From positions 43,060,012-43,124,011 of the forward strand of contig OU342630.1 of assembly GCA_910589415.1 (NCBI GenBank): 64,000 bases of DNA, given 5' to 3'. Of this stretch, positions 11,762 to 24,690 are shown one piece after another. The notes below the pieces were generated by a model that was given only the letters and a program-made list of their open reading frames with translations, ran no database searches and was not told the origin of the DNA. Positions within the stretch are counted from its first letter, which is position 1. Each line of letters starts with the position of its first letter. Made by a program: the position numbers and the translations under genes. The DNA is from Malachius bipustulatus (taxonomy: Eukaryota > Arthropoda > Insecta > Coleoptera > Melyridae).

Positions 11762-14640
11762 GTTAATCAGCCGCACCCGGTACGATAATTCTAACTTGCG
11801 TTTTAAAATTATAATGCTACTATGTCGCAAGCTACAATATGGCGTTTCTGAATTAATTATTTATCTTTAATTCTGAACAAACATCAACGTTAAATAGGAA
11901 CGAAATTGTTACGTGTTCAACATGGATTTATCGATACGTCCTGGAACGAAGTTCATGTTCGGTAAAATAAATAATAAATAGGGAGCAGAACCTGGAAAAT
12001 GAACCGTATTGAAACGATATCAGGTTATATAACCCTCTTATTTAGGCAAAGTTTCGGCACGTAGGCAAGTGAGCAAGATGTTTCGGATATGTCGGATCCG
12101 GAGTCTTCGGAGCAGAAAACTGGAGGGTTCAAGTTATTAAAGAGCGAAATAACATTTATCGGGGCAATTACGTGAAAACTCCAGACGGAGTGTTGAATGT
12201 TTTCTGTCAATCAAGTAATTAAATGGTCCCAAAAGACTTGCCCCTCTAGCTGGGTTATATATGTATATATTATACATTCGCGACTCGGAGACTCGAATTG
12301 GCTCAGTCATTATCTCTTCAAAACTTGGCCTCGCACATCGTAGATGTTTTAAAGAAAGTTCTGAATCCCGTAGTATCGAAACTTTAAGCCAGTTAATGTT
12401 ATTATTGACTTTGGATTTACGGAGCGTGGATAATGGATGATACCGGCTCTACGGAAGCGGGATGAAGACGTCGAGGCACTTCATCTTGGAACGCCATTAC
12501 TGATTTCTTTAGAACTTGGCCCACGTTACGCATACTTATTATAATTCCATTGTCTTGAAGTTCCTAAATGAAAAAAGGGACAAACTTCCCTTACAGGCTT
12601 CGGCAATAAACAACAGTCATTAAGTGTGCGCGAGGCCACATCAGAGGCGGAATGTGTTCAACCAAGAGTTGGGTTTGTATATGAAATCCGAGAACATGAA
12701 GGAGAATAAAAAATCTCGCTTAATATTTTCAAGTCATTAGGTTTTTCCGAGGGCTAGCTCATTTCAAATTCCTCGACAGTGATTACCGTGGGCGTGGATT
12801 TGGAACTGCTAACACCGGATCTGGACTATTTATTTATTCAGTTACTTTCATTTGTGAAATAAATTAAGGAAAAACTTACTTTTCCTTGATTGTTTTTAAG
12901 CAAAGAACAAAAATGACACACAAAAGATTATGTTAAATTTAAATTTAAAAAAAACAAGCTCAACGGTATTATTATTATTTCAGATGTTACCATGTAAGTA
13001 ATTGCGGTAAAATTTGAATCAAGGAGCTCTAAACACTTCATATGCAGTAAAATGTCAAATAGTTAATGCTGAACGAATCAAATAGGTTAAGTATTTTATT
13101 TGAACTAATTTGTTCCAACCAACTTTCTACAGCACATAGGTAACTAATGAATGAATAAATCAAATTTAACAGATATAAGTAGTTTCTATTATTTATTAAC
13201 GCTTGTAAATTTTCATGGAATATTTGTCACGGAATGCAACGGTTCTCCTTCACCGTCAATTATTATCATTGTCTAACCGACAGGGTTGATTAAATATTCA
13301 TTGTTCCGTTTCGTGCTGACGATTGGGTTGCTGAGCTGAAACTCCAATAAAAATATGCCCTTATGCCTTATATCAATACGACGACCCACTAAATGTATTT
13401 ACTGTACCTACGGTGAATAAATTTATTTAACGATGTATCGAAGTAACATGTAACGAAGTATCATGTAAAACAGGTAGAAATGACAATTTGTTAAACTTGG
13501 CTATTATAGTTTACAATAACCAATGAATAAATGACTTTGATCTAAAATATGCTACTTTAAAAATCAGGCTAAATTATTTTTTGGAGATAATTACCAATTT
13601 GGTACATTTACTACTTAATACTTAAGTCTATCTACTACGCACTTGCATAAAGTCCTAGGATCAAGTTCCTTTCAAAGTTCCTTTTGGTCCACAATAATTG
13701 GAAAAGATTAAACACAACGTTTTGCATAATATTTAAATTTATGAATGTGGTTTTACTGAATCTGTTCAGCTACGAGCGTAAAAATAGAAGTGGTCCTATT
13801 ATTTTTATTCTTATTTTATTACCATTTGATAGCTATAAGAAGTATGATGTTAAGAGCATGGATTTTATCAACTTATGACGAATTCATTCATCATTTTATT
13901 CAAGAGTTTCGGTGAAAGGTATTATTGTGCTCATAGAAACTGAAATAAAATACTGACGTTATCGAGTTTCAAGAGTCGAAAGTTTAACATCTTACTGGTG
14001 CTTCAGCCATACGATATTACAATCTTTCTCTTTTTGTTTTCGTCTTTTGTCAATTATGTTTCCTAATGTGTCAACTGATTTTCAAGTTTATTAAACGTCA
14101 GTGTGATTTTTCAATTTAAATTCCTCTTTTGTCAAATAAGATTCCTTTTATAGCAAATATTTTTTCAAGGTTTATTATACTGTCACTGCACGTAAATAGT
14201 AAAAGCAATTGATATAAAAGTGAAACCAATTTGACATAAAGGAAAATTGATTAATAAATCACTCTATTGACTGTTATAGTCATTGATAGATAGAAAAATA
14301 AGAAAATCATTGGACATACTGTGAAAAGCAATTGACCAAAGAGGCTAAAATTGTGCCAAAATATTACCAATTTCTGAAAAGTAATTTTAATTAAGACGAA
14401 TTAAGCAGTTTCAATAAAACAATATCTAATCATTAAGGTAACAATAATTAACTACCTGTACTTGACGTAGGTATTATTGGTTCATGCTGAGTGGTTATAA
14501 CGAAGCTACATTATCTACAGATACGTAAAGACCGTCTAAATCCAGTATTAGCGTAATTAACTCAAATCGTCAACAACTGACGAACTAATCAACAAATAAA
14601 TTAAAATGCAGTGATTCAACAGCAAAATTTGTCTATCCTA
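11762..14640. other. Long stretch without recognisable genes
   Basis: The first kilobase (about 11900-12850) has a more balanced base composition and no repeats I recognise, so it may be unique host sequence. The rest is AT-rich. Open frames of 60-65 residues (for example 12025-12210 and 13684-13878) lack motifs and are probably chance. Confidence 0.4.
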
Positions 14641-14651
14641 ACAGTATCATA

Positions 14652-14995
14652 TACTGGTTGTCCCTTATTTCAGAGCTCACCATGGAGATAAACTCACCAC
14701 AGACGAGATGAAGAATAAAAAGTAATAGATATATTTTAAATACAGGGTGGGCCTTATTTCAGAGCTCACCAAGGATATCTCATAAACGCTAAGAGATACA
14801 GGGTCGCTTACATTAGAGAAAAGATGCCATATTTTGTGGTTATCTCGAATCCGTAATGACATACAAGATCAGAACCGTTCCTGAATATCCTGAAAAAAAC
14901 TAAAAAATCGATTTTTTTTTATTTTTGCCATAATATAATCCCTATTATTGGATATTATTAAATAATTTTTTGTAGGCTTACATATCTTGAGTGTA
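14652..14995. mobile_element. Partial copy of the 4820-5818 foldback type
   Basis: From 14743 the sequence CAGGGTG leads into a segment closely matching the left arm of the 4820-5818 element (AACGCTAAGAGATACAGGG, then a frame through TTTTTTGTAGGCTTACAT). Only one arm is present. Just before it, CCTTATTTCAGAGCTCACC occurs twice, 89 bases apart (within 14652-14681 and 14741-14770), each behind a terminal-like word, suggesting two stacked ends. Confidence 0.7.
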
Positions 14996-14999
14996 ATGA

Positions 15000-16875
15000 A
15001 AAATGTCGTTGATGTCTCAATAAGTTTTTTTTTACAACATTTTCCGCAAAAATTGTCTTCAACACATCGATTCGTTTATCTTTTCCAAATCAATCAATCA
15101 AAGTAGGATACGCGTCGCGGTCGAAAAATCTTACCGAATCATATTCCGAAAAACCTTCGCCACAGCCTGAAAATCTAGTTTGAAAGCTTGAATTCACTTT
15201 GAAACATCCAATTACATTGTATGGGCGTGCTTCTTTTAAACTTACCAGTGAAGCTATCTGATGGCAACAGATATTGTTGTTTTATTACCTACTTATGATA
15301 GAAATATCAAGACATCATGAAAACCTTCTTTTATTACTGGCTGATTCATCAGTGATGCTAATCGATGCCATCACCTTCACGCCTAAATGAAGTAACGTAT
15401 TTGTGTTGGAAGCGTTGAAGAAGTTAGAAATATAACCTCAAATATTAGTACCCTTGTTTTGTTGGAGATATATTAAAAAAATCTATGGGAAAAAGTAGTT
15501 TAGAATTAAAATTTAAAATAAGATAAGGACTAAGAACTTTATTTGATTTTTTTAAATTTCTACTAGTTTTTTTACACTGGATTTTGCTTGTTATGAGTTT
15601 TTTAATGTTCAACTAGGATTTAAGATGAATATATAAAATTTTTTTTTCAATAACTGAAATTTAACTTGGTTAAATTTTTAAAATAACTAATACCTAACTA
15701 AAAAAAAACTAAAAAAAATTACAAATTCATAACATCTGACTTCGATTTTAATTCTAAACCACTTTTTTCCCAATTTTAAAAAAATATCTTTACAAACAAG
15801 GATCAATTTATTAACTCTTATAATTTTTTTATATTTTTTAACTTAAAATAAGTATGTGTCAAATAAATTTCAGCGCAAGCACAAACTTTCTGGTCAGTTT
15901 ATTTTTTTTAAATCTTACTACTTAATTAAAAAAAATCCAAATGGAGCGTACTGTTGGGATGTATATTAACGCCATGAACTATCGGATTCCATCACTGATT
16001 TTTTCCATTAGAAATGCTGATGAATTTCAGAACAGGCCTTTTACGATTTACTTCAAGACTGACGATTTTTACATATAATTTCTTCTTCTACTTTCACCTA
16101 CGGTATAATTAGCAAAAATTGTTAGGTATCAAAAAAGCTCCTAAACCACCGTCAGGATATAAACTTTCAACATCAAATCAATTGTACCAGATAAAATTTT
16201 AGAATGCAAAAAAGGCCTAGCATGGTGGCTGAGAATTCGAGCCCCATTTAGATTTGAAGCTCAGCTTATTCTTGCAACTATAGTAATCATCTAAAAAAAT
16301 ATATTTTTTTTACAATGAGACAATTACCACTATCTCACTCTCAGAAGAGTCTTATCTCACTCTCACAAAGGTTTAAGCACTATAAGCCCATGAGTCTGAG
16401 GTGCTTCCGGCGACCCTGAATCAGACGGCCCTCGAAGGGAAAGAAAGAAAAAAAGACAAATGAAACAAGCATATACTCTATTGTATAGTTCCTCTTCATA
16501 TGTGAGATACTCGTACATAATGATTTTACAAATGAATATCGTAATGACGTAAACATTTATAGCGTTAGTACCATGGATAGAAAGTGAAAAACAGTATCAG
16601 AGTTACTGACCACATATTTATAGTTTTTACTCGTTTACCCGTGAACCATTCAGGCGCGGTTTCGAGAGCTCTTTCTTACCCTCTCTTAGTAAATTCTTGT
16701 TCCACAAATACTTGGTTTTCATTCACATATTGTGAAAATCTGTTTGTATGACCTAATCCGAAGTTCATCATATACCTCATTTGTCAATCGAATGATTCCA
16801 CAGTTTCATTTACAACAACAACCTCATCAAAAGCTTTTGTGTACAAGTGCCGGTTTTCCCTCTTTCTCGTTTTCA
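15000..16875. other. AT-rich sequence, no gene seen
   Basis: Nothing coding is recognised. A patch with TTCGAGCCCC near 16235 faintly resembles a tRNA-type B box, too weak to call a SINE. Confidence 0.35.
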
Positions 16876-16878
16876 TTG

Positions 16879-16919
16879 GGCCTACCACAGCCATACGATA
16901 TTTATTTATTTATTTATTG
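16879..16919 (+). repeat. LINE 3' terminal junction and TTTA-repeat tail
   Basis: CCTACCACAGCCATACGAT followed by TTTA repeats matches the 3' ends at 2700-2752 and 61845-61883. It is a third, more diverged copy of the same retrotransposon end. The upstream untranslated region is not recognisable. Confidence 0.65.
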
Positions 16920-17605
16920 ACGGAGACGTTAAAAGTCTTCAACTCACAATGATGCATCTCCCACTCAAAAATACTCCCCGGCTAAGGGATCCAAAGGAGT
17001 TGATAGAACCCCCCCCCCCCCCAGCTTAAAAAGAGTACTTTTCCTCTGATTTTTTCTCTGCTTCTTCCTCTCCGTTCAGTACCTGGAAATACTCGAGAGA
17101 GGAAAAAGTCGGAACTTGCTTACCCCGTTTGACCATCTACTGAAAACTTGCTCCATGTCATTCACTGTTCAGAGCGGTGTGCTCCACCTGGTGCTTGAAC
17201 TTTCACGCAGAATAATTGAGATTGGACCGTGCAAGGATTTTTTAGAGCCCCGTCCAGGGCAAGGAAACGTAAATCCCGGACCTAATGGTTGGTATGTCCA
17301 GCGCCAAGAAAGGAACCTACTTCTCATGCACTTGAAAACTTTTACAATAAGCAAAATTTAGGCTATTATTACTACACAATGCTTAATTATTGTTTGCTGA
17401 ACCGACATAATGTTCACTATGGAGCCTCCATTTTGAAGAAAAAAAATTAAATGTGTCCAATGGCGTCAATAGTGGTGAGGTCTATTATTGAAGTCTATAA
17501 TATGTCAACGAAAAGTGATCTCATATTTTTTTTCTTTTTGGGAAATCGTTTTCCTTCGAAGGTCCGTCCGAGCCATCGATGCAGATCTCTGAGCTAACAG
17601 TTCTG
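16920..17605. other. Unassigned sequence with a poly-C run
   Basis: A run of about 14 cytosines lies at 17009-17022. Two overlapping open frames on opposite strands at 17116-17361 have no known motif and are not called genes. Confidence 0.35.
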
Positions 17606-17609
17606 AGAG

Positions 17610-17962
17610 AATAATCAAATGTAATTCAGAATGCGTTTAATGTAATTCGGAAAGTATTAAATAGAATTGAGAATTCGTAAATTGAAATTGAGATAATGAA
17701 AAATTCTAAAATTTTACAGTAGACCTTGCTAAAACCACTTTACATAATTAATGGTGACTGCGTGCCCGCACTGCGCAACACTCGTCGACGTTCCATGAGG
17801 CGTCTTTAGCTAGGAAATCAATCGTTATTTTTTTATAGCTGGATAAGTAATTTTTTGTAGTTAAGATTTTATGTACTTTCATCAGCATTTAACCTATTTT
17901 CAATTAAAATTTACTCATTCTGAAATACATTTAACCGGTTCTCAATTACAACTGGAAAATGA
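17610..17962. repeat. Foldback made of a 21-bp minisatellite
   Basis: At 17613-17700 a degenerate unit of about 21 bases (TTAAATAGAATTGAGAATTCG and variants) repeats some four times. At 17885-17962 the same units occur in reverse complement about three times (ending TTCTCAATTACAACTGG). About 180 bases lie between the inverted arrays. Part of the right side, including TACATAAAATCTTAACTAC in the other orientation, recurs at 20845-20930. The layout resembles some Helitron-like non-autonomous elements with short tandem arrays, but I see no firm Helitron ends. Confidence 0.6.
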
Positions 17963-17971
17963 CTGATCGTT

Positions 17972-18345
17972 TCAGTACATTGGATTACACAACCACCTTA
18001 GCTTGGTAACATTCGTATGTAGACCATACTGCGTGCTATGTTCGACGATGAGGTCCATCTTCTGCTGATGATGTGGGGGACTGTCAGCGAGCATGACCGT
18101 ATCGTCGGCGAAGCGTATGTTGTTAATGAGGGTACCATTGATCTTAATTCCCTCTTTCATATTCTCGAGTGCTTCAGAGTAGATAACAAAGAGGAGGGGG
18201 ACAGGAAACATCCCTGTCTGACGCCTCTTCGAATTTCTATTCCATCAGATGTTCAGATGTTGAGCCTTCCACTCTCACTACTGCAGTTTGGTTCCAATAT
18301 AACTGAGTGGTGATGCGCAGATTTTCAGCATCTTTTTTGACAACT
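17972..18345 (-). pseudogene. RTE-like LINE reverse transcriptase palm (relic)
   Basis: On the minus strand the frame at 17972-18211 reads PLLFVIYSEALENMKEGIKI, INNIRFADDTVMLADS, then a segment ending in TNVTKLRW. FADD is the RT active-site motif. Just upstream, in another frame (about 18180-18240), EIRRGVRQGC supplies the preceding conserved motif, so a frameshift separates them. An in-frame TAG lies just before it. Farther upstream, TTQLYWNQTAVVRVEG fits the segment before that motif. Only the central RT is left; the endonuclease and C-terminus are absent. The closest relatives are RTE-type insect elements, as at 25400-28240, by motif resemblance. Confidence 0.85.
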
Positions 18346-18349
18346 ATTA

Positions 18350-20190
18350 ACTCATAATAAATAAGCACCTCCTAACCAATTTACCCCTCACCCCCCAAAC
18401 AACTTATTCACTATCATTGATAATTGCTCAATCTTCTGCTGCCAAAACTGCCTGATTGAGTTAGCAGCCTTTTATTATAGGTAGCAATTTACTATAAAGC
18501 AAGAATGGAACAAAAAAATTAGGTATTAATGTCAGCTGGTATCAATAGGGGTTTACGTAATGTCGTTTTGGATATAATATAGTTCCATTTCGTTTCGCGT
18601 CATTTCCGGGACACTTAACCGCATTAACGTTCGGATTAAAAACTACCTGACTGTGTTGAATTGCGGCAGTAAGTGTGAAATGAACGAGGAACGAGGCCGT
18701 CAAACGGCGTTAACTGTATGTGCCCGGCAGATATAAACGAGAGGAAGGTATCAAAACGCAGTAAACGACCCGATAATGCGCTGGCGAGCCGATGGACACA
18801 TCGAATGGACGAAGTTACTGCCGGACGCAGCTAAAAGTGATTACGACAGCCTCGGATCACTTGATTTAATACGATTTTAAACTACCGCGTCGTTACTCGC
18901 TCGCTGAATAGGCGGCAATTTATGACAGAGAATTGCACTAGCTTTTTAATTGTCAGGCCATAACAGCACCTCCATTTACCAATAGCTACTTTGTTAAGTT
19001 TCAACGCAACCCTTATCGGTTTAGCCTTACATCTGTCGGTAATTTCGGTAGTATCTAGATCAGTACTTTTCGCATCGTTGTTTTGAAACTTGGACGTCGC
19101 AGTGAGCGAATGGTATATTATGAGTAACTACTGGAATGGCAACTGAATTTATTAGCTTTTCAATGATTGGAGGTTTCTTAAGGCAATGAAAAGATTTGAA
19201 AATTAAGGGTGACATAAGCCAACAGAAAGATCGTACACCGATGCTCAAGGTAACCAAAAAAATCGAATTTTTTACCGCTTGTTAGTGATTTTTTGTTTCC
19301 ATGAAATAGAAATTGAAAAGTTATTATGACAACAGGTAAATCGTTTTTCTATAACTTCAGCCGCTTTCTAGGTATACCCAGGGGAATGTTTGAAAACCTG
19401 GGGCGAATTCATGGTGGCCCTGCACACTGTTTCAAGTGAATATTTTAAATGAATTCTAAAACAATTAGTCCTTAGTCCAGTCAAATAAATGGTGCCTTTC
19501 AATTGCATTAATAAGAAGTTTGATGAAACTGTAATGGTAGGTATGGGGAGGGGGTGCCACTATAACAGTGTAGCCAAGTTTCTCTCCTCGGAATACGCAG
19601 GAGCAGGCCACCATCTTGAATTTAATAGACGAAGTCATGTAGCCTGTAATGTAAACATTGCTTGTTAAAAACTATTATTACAAAAATTGTCAAGGAGAAT
19701 GTATCCAACAACTTTTGCATGAAACTTTTTTCGAAACATATTGTTCAAATGGTAGAAATTTTAAAAGACGACACTTTCGGGGGTGTAAACGGCATTTGTT
19801 GATTTTTTAGTTTTTGAATTCTTATCACTCTTTGACAGCATTCTTTGAATCAACAGGATTAATCGACGACCCCGAAAACACCATAAGCATGAATTTGATG
19901 AACAGCCATGACTTGAATTAACTAATTACTTATGCATTACTCATATATTTTAAAAAATATTGGTGCCTGTAGACTTCTGACCCCCCTTATGTACCAAGCA
20001 TGCCAAAATTTTTGTGTAAATGCGTATGTTGTAGAAAAACTAAACAGGTACAACTTTTGTCATGATCTATTTTCGCCCCCGATCAACCGTTTTGTTGTAA
20101 AATCGAAAAAACCGTTTCGACCCACTAAGTGTTTTTTTTTTAATGTTTTTCATGTTCTACTATATTTTCAGTTGTAACTGAGAAACGGTT
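18350..20190. other. Mostly unique-looking sequence, no gene seen
   Basis: 18600-19000 is relatively GC-balanced and free of recognisable repeats. It may be conserved host noncoding sequence, but no exon can be supported. The rest is AT-rich. Confidence 0.35.
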
Positions 20191-20197
20191 AGATATA

Positions 20198-20840
20198 CAG
20201 GGTGATCCCGAAATGGCGGACACGGACACCACCACAGCATCCATTGTGGATTAAAGATTCTAAGTTCACTTATACTTTTTTCTTCAGTATGGCCCCCTTA
20301 AGAAGATATGACCACTTTTGTGGACAAAAACGTCACAACACTGTACTACCCTTCTTCAGACAGAAAAATAATGTCTAGGTCTTCAATAATACCCAGATAG
20401 ATGTTATCATGGAAACATATGAAATGGCAAATCCAACAAAGTTAAAAACAATAATCGTTGCGCGGATACATATGATGATTTGATGATGTTATTCAAAATT
20501 TATTTTAGTTCCATTGTTGAGCTCGAATTTGAACAACGATGCCACATTGAAAAATTGTTTTGAACTCAAGGAATGGGTAAACTTTTAATGCCTGTAATTC
20601 CGTTTCTGATAATAAAAATAATAAAAAGCAAACACTATCGTTATAGTTATGTGAAACCATGTGCTTTGCCAGTGTAGGTTGTTTAAAGTTGACTGCCATT
20701 TTGATTTAAATTTTCGAAAAATGACACCCTATATCTCGGTAACGAAGCCGAGGAAACCATTTTTGTTTTAAATTTACAGTCTTTCTGAACATCCTCTACA
20801 ACACCCTGTATACCGTGTCCGCCATTTCGGGATCACCCTG
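20198..20840. mobile_element. CAGGGTG foldback with short terminal repeats (643 bp)
   Basis: Ends of about 30 bases are inverted copies: CAGGGTGATCCCGAAATGGC from 20198, and its complement ending at 20840, with TA outside. The interior is not palindromic over its full length, unlike the other foldbacks. Another terminus of this type survives as a fragment at 62035-62067. Confidence 0.85.
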
Positions 20841-20844
20841 TATT

Positions 20845-20930
20845 TTATAATCCGTTAAATATAATAATTGAGAATAGATCAAATGCGAATAAAAGTACAT
20901 AAAATCTTAACTACAAAACATATACTTATT
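20845..20930. repeat. Fragment related to the minisatellite foldback
   Basis: It contains TTAAATATAATAATTGAGAA-type units and AGTACATAAAATCTTAACTA, matching the inner right part of the 17610-17962 structure in the opposite orientation. Confidence 0.5.
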
Positions 20931-21059
20931 GATGTGTAGGTATATAAAAATCCTAATTACATAGAAAATTAACAGTTCTAAGAACTATCGCCCAACAAAA
21001 ATTATTTCATATGATTTATGTTTTCAACCCTTACTTCTCTGATACTGATGGATGATAAA

Positions 21060-21200
21060 CAAAACACTATAAAATTATATCAATAATTTTATTCATGTAC
21101 TGAAGATGCTACTTTAAAAGTAGCGAAACACATGTAAGTACATTGATAATTTCCATTATTATACAGTAGAATTTTTTAAAACAGTAGTGTTTTGTTCAAT
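21060..21200 (+). ncRNA. Hairpin with hammerhead-like core
   Basis: The core at 21100-21129 reads CTGAAGA, one base, a perfect 7-bp stem (GCTACTT / AAGTAGC), then GAAAC, the arrangement of hammerhead stem II between its two conserved core strands but with one extra base. Flanking words are inverted (AACAAAACACTA near 21059 against TAGTGTTTTGTT near 21185), so the unit lies in a larger hairpin. Similar cores occur in Penelope-like element ends. A cleavage site with full stems I and III is not evident, so activity is doubtful. Confidence 0.35.
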
Positions 21201-21284
21201 GAAATTCAATCATTATTCCATACCTAAAGACGCCATATGAAACGTCGTCGAGTATTATTGCGTAGCGCGGGCTTAATTATTATA

Positions 21285-22054
21285 CAGGGTGTTTTGTAAT
21301 TGAACGTCAATATTTGAGGGGGTGATATTTTGGCCCATTTTAAGAAGAAAACTTCATAAGAACGTATGGCCTAAAAGTATTAACTTTTGAGATACAGGGT
21401 GGTAAAGTTTTATTAAAATGAAAATAATTTTTTCATAATATCTTCATACTGCTCTGGATATTTTATTGAATTTTCGTATACAGGTATTACGCATCAAGGG
21501 GCATTTTTTTGTGTACCACGTTTCATTTTATTTCCACTAGTGACGATGGCGCACGATCGTGCAAAATTTTATCTGCATATTTTGGCAGACATTGATGGTA
21601 CGCCACTGATTTCTGTTCAAATAGAAATCATTTTTGGAATCCCCAATTATTTCCATGTAAATTTGATTGCTTGTTTTTTTTTCAGTCCGATGCACGGCTT
21701 TCTCCTAAATTCTGTTTCTCTACATGGCCAAAACATTATCGGCAAAGTGACCATAAAAAAATATAAAAATTAACAGTTAAAATTCAGTACGATCGTCACT
21801 AGTGGAGATAAAACGAAATGTGGTACATGAAAAAAATGCCTCTTGATGTGTAATACCTGTCTATGAAATTTCATTAAAATATTTAGAAGGGTATTACAGA
21901 TATTATGAAAAATAGATTTATTTTGATAAAACTTTACCACCCTGTATCTCAAAAGTTAAGACGTTCAGGACATACGTTTTCATGAAGTTTTCTTCTTAAA
22001 ATGGACCCAAAAATAACCCCCTTAAATATTGACATTCAATTACATAACACCCTG
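21285..22054. mobile_element. CAGGGTG foldback (770 bp)
   Basis: Ends CAGGGTG (21285-21291) and CACCCTG (22048-22054) have TATA outside. The second internal word sits exactly 110 bases in on both arms (21395-21401 and 21938-21944). The interior also pairs, including CCACTAGTGACGAT against its complement. The architecture matches the 9328-10439 element although the sequence has diverged. Open frames inside are by-products. Confidence 0.9.
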
Positions 22055-22059
22055 TATAG

Positions 22060-23038
22060 TAGTGGTTTTAGCAGGGCCTACTTTCTCTTCTAAATAAACC
22101 AATCGCAGCTCAGCTACTCAATTATACGCTTTCCCAGCGACAAATGGAAAACCAAGCAACAGAGGTCCAAAATCACCAGATTCTGACTAAATATAGTAAC
22201 GGAATAGCGCCGGTGCCATCACATGCGGAATAGCGCACAGATCCTAAGTGAAAAATAGATAAAAATTGCGCGCAAACATGAGCGAAAACGGCAGAGCGTG
22301 TGAGAGTGGGGGAAGAACAACAGATAAGTGGTACAATTGACTAGTAGATACACGAAAATCAAATTTAAACTTCTAATATCTTTTTTTTTTAATGAACACA
22401 ATAATTTAATTAAACACCACTCTACAATTATCGAGAATCACGTTACCAATTACATCAACTGGGTACTGCGTTCTCGTAACTTTATATCGTGACTGCAAAC
22501 AGCACTCGTCCTTTGATACTTTTTATTAGTCCTTTAATGTCGAGTTCTGAATGTGGCCTCCGGGTGAAGTGAGGCTGCTTCGGGTCCTTTATTATAGCGC
22601 ATCTCTGCATCGAAGCGATAATGAAGCGACCTGAGAGTTGGAGGCTGCCGTCTGCCTCTTCAAGGAATCGAATCTCAACGCGATACAATTCCAGGTGACG
22701 TTAATTAAACTAGGCAGAGGCACTAATGATACAATTAGAAACGGCAATTCACTCGGTGGATGAACAAGCTCTAATAATCGATCTAGAAGGCAGAAATTTT
22801 TATTTTGTGTGAACGTATATTTATAGAAACGTCCGCTAGCTGGATAGGTACAAATGTGTGTTGCTGCAGTTTCTTCAGCCAAATTTATTTTCTCAATCAC
22901 TATGCTTTGCAGAATATTCTATAGGTACGAGTAGGTAGATATACCTACCAAGTAATCTTCCAGCCATCGACTGGTAATATTTTATTCATCGCTTTCCCTG
23001 ATCAAACAAGTCACAAAAAAGGGTTGAAAACTTACGTT
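22060..23038. other. Unassigned sequence
   Basis: No repeat or gene is recognised. Overlapping minus-strand open frames at 22482-22900 show no family motif and no consistent codon signal that I can judge. Confidence 0.35.
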
Positions 23039-23042
23039 TATA

Positions 23043-23713
23043 CAGGGTGAGTGAAATTTGAGCTACATCATCCGGGTCTCGGAAGCTAGAAGAGATACGG
23101 ACTCGGTTAAATTGGCACAAGTTTGCTTAATAAAGTTATATACGATAGTTTTCGAAAAAAGTGAAAAACACTGAATTTTTTTAAATAATTTTAGTATATT
23201 ATCTACCAACCCAGTTTTATTTGAAAGGAAAAAAAAAAACTTAAAGCTACTCTTTATTTGCTATGAAAATATGTGATAAGGTTGAGGGTTACCTACGCGT
23301 TTCGAATTTCCGCTGCCATCATCAACTTCATTTTTTTAAATACGGACCTGGATTTTTTCTTCATTTTGGAAGGAAATGGTGCTCTTAATTAATTCATCTT
23401 ATTCTTCATTGTAGTAAAATCGAAACAGGTACCCTAAATCTTATCACATAATTTGATATGAAATAAAAAGTGGCCGTGAGAAGGTGCTTTCAGTTATTTG
23501 ATATTTTTTCAAATAAGTCAACTAGATGGGAATTTAAAATTTGAAAAAATTCAGTTATTATAACTTTTTTCAAAAACTATCGGAAATAGGAAATTTTTTC
23601 TCAGATTATTAATGAGCTTAAAATTTACCAACTATGCCACAATTGAACTAAATCCGTATCTCTTCTAGTTTCCGAGATATACCAATGATGTAACTCGAAT
23701 TTGACCCACCCTG
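23043..23713. mobile_element. CAGGGTG foldback (671 bp)
   Basis: CAGGGTG at 23043-23049 and CACCCTG at 23707-23713, TATA outside. The outer arms share AGAAGAGATACGGA-type sequence in inverted orientation, then continue inward for about 150-200 bases with mismatches. There is no coding content. Confidence 0.85.
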
Positions 23714-23715
23714 TA

Positions 23716-24560
23716 TAGTGGCCAATAATAATAATTGAAAACTGTGAAAGTTATTTAATTTGTATTTAAAATGATTCTAGTAGACAGGTTATGGTCGTTG
23801 AAAAAATTTCTACTAGTTTCAAGTCAACAGTAAAACTACTCTAAAACATTACTTTAAGTACCTACCTATCAGTATTTATACGTATGTATATCATATTAAT
23901 AATAGGCCATGTTAGCCAGTACGTTCGTTGCATATAAAATGTTTATCCATAAAGGACAATACGAGTAACTAAAAAATCCATTTTTTGAAAGTAAACCAGC
24001 AGGTACAAGGTAAGGCGAAGGAGAAGCGTTGATCAGTTAGCGATCGAGGAGAAAGTCCCAAAGGTGCGAATTCGCCAGAGGCAACCGACGTCGGGACCTT
24101 AGATTGAGTGCCACATCTAGGCCAGTCCACTTGGTGTTAGCGGAAAATAAATAGGCAATGAGATACTTTTGAATATTTATATTCGTTTCAAACAATCCTG
24201 GCATTATTCATAGTGAATTAAGTAACCATTCGTCACCCTAAAATTATAAGGTTCTATGTGACAAATAGTTCAAAAATATAAAAACCTTTGTTACTTTATA
24301 GAAAAAAACTTGTCAACATAGAACTATGCTAATTTAACTATATCAAGAGACTAAGTGCTACCTACCATTTTTATTTTCTTATATCTACATTAACCTTATG
24401 ATAGATACCAACCCACCTAACCTTGTTATACCGGGCGATACCCAGTTGGGCGAAGGATTTTGTTCTTCACTAATCCCAGGGCTCAATTGGGCGGGAAACG
24501 AGAAACTAGGGGATTATAAGAGATAACTGGACAGACAAGAAATACATGTGCGGCTTTGCC
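23716..24560. other. Unassigned sequence
   Basis: No gene is seen. A somewhat GC-richer patch at 23995-24135 is unexplained. Confidence 0.35.
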
Positions 24561-24566
24561 CATATA

Positions 24567-24690
24567 CAGGGTTATTCACGGTATACGCCACGGAAGTTTA
24601 TGGCCGTGTCTCTGGATTTTAGGATCTTTTTATTTTTGGAGTGGATAGAGACCCGACAGAGGTACGTTTTAAAATTATATTCATAATGTA
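24567..24690 (+). repeat. Solo left end of a CAGGGT element
   Basis: CATATACAGGGTTATTCACG begins a terminus. The matching right arm is missing, and the next element starts directly after it. Confidence 0.5.

Noticed and set aside
17116..17361. Overlapping genes on both strands
   Set aside because: No known motif on either strand; complementary frames in a moderately GC-rich patch often stay open by chance.
22482..22900. Two overlapping minus-strand proteins
   Set aside because: No family resemblance, no splice context, and the frames overlap each other.
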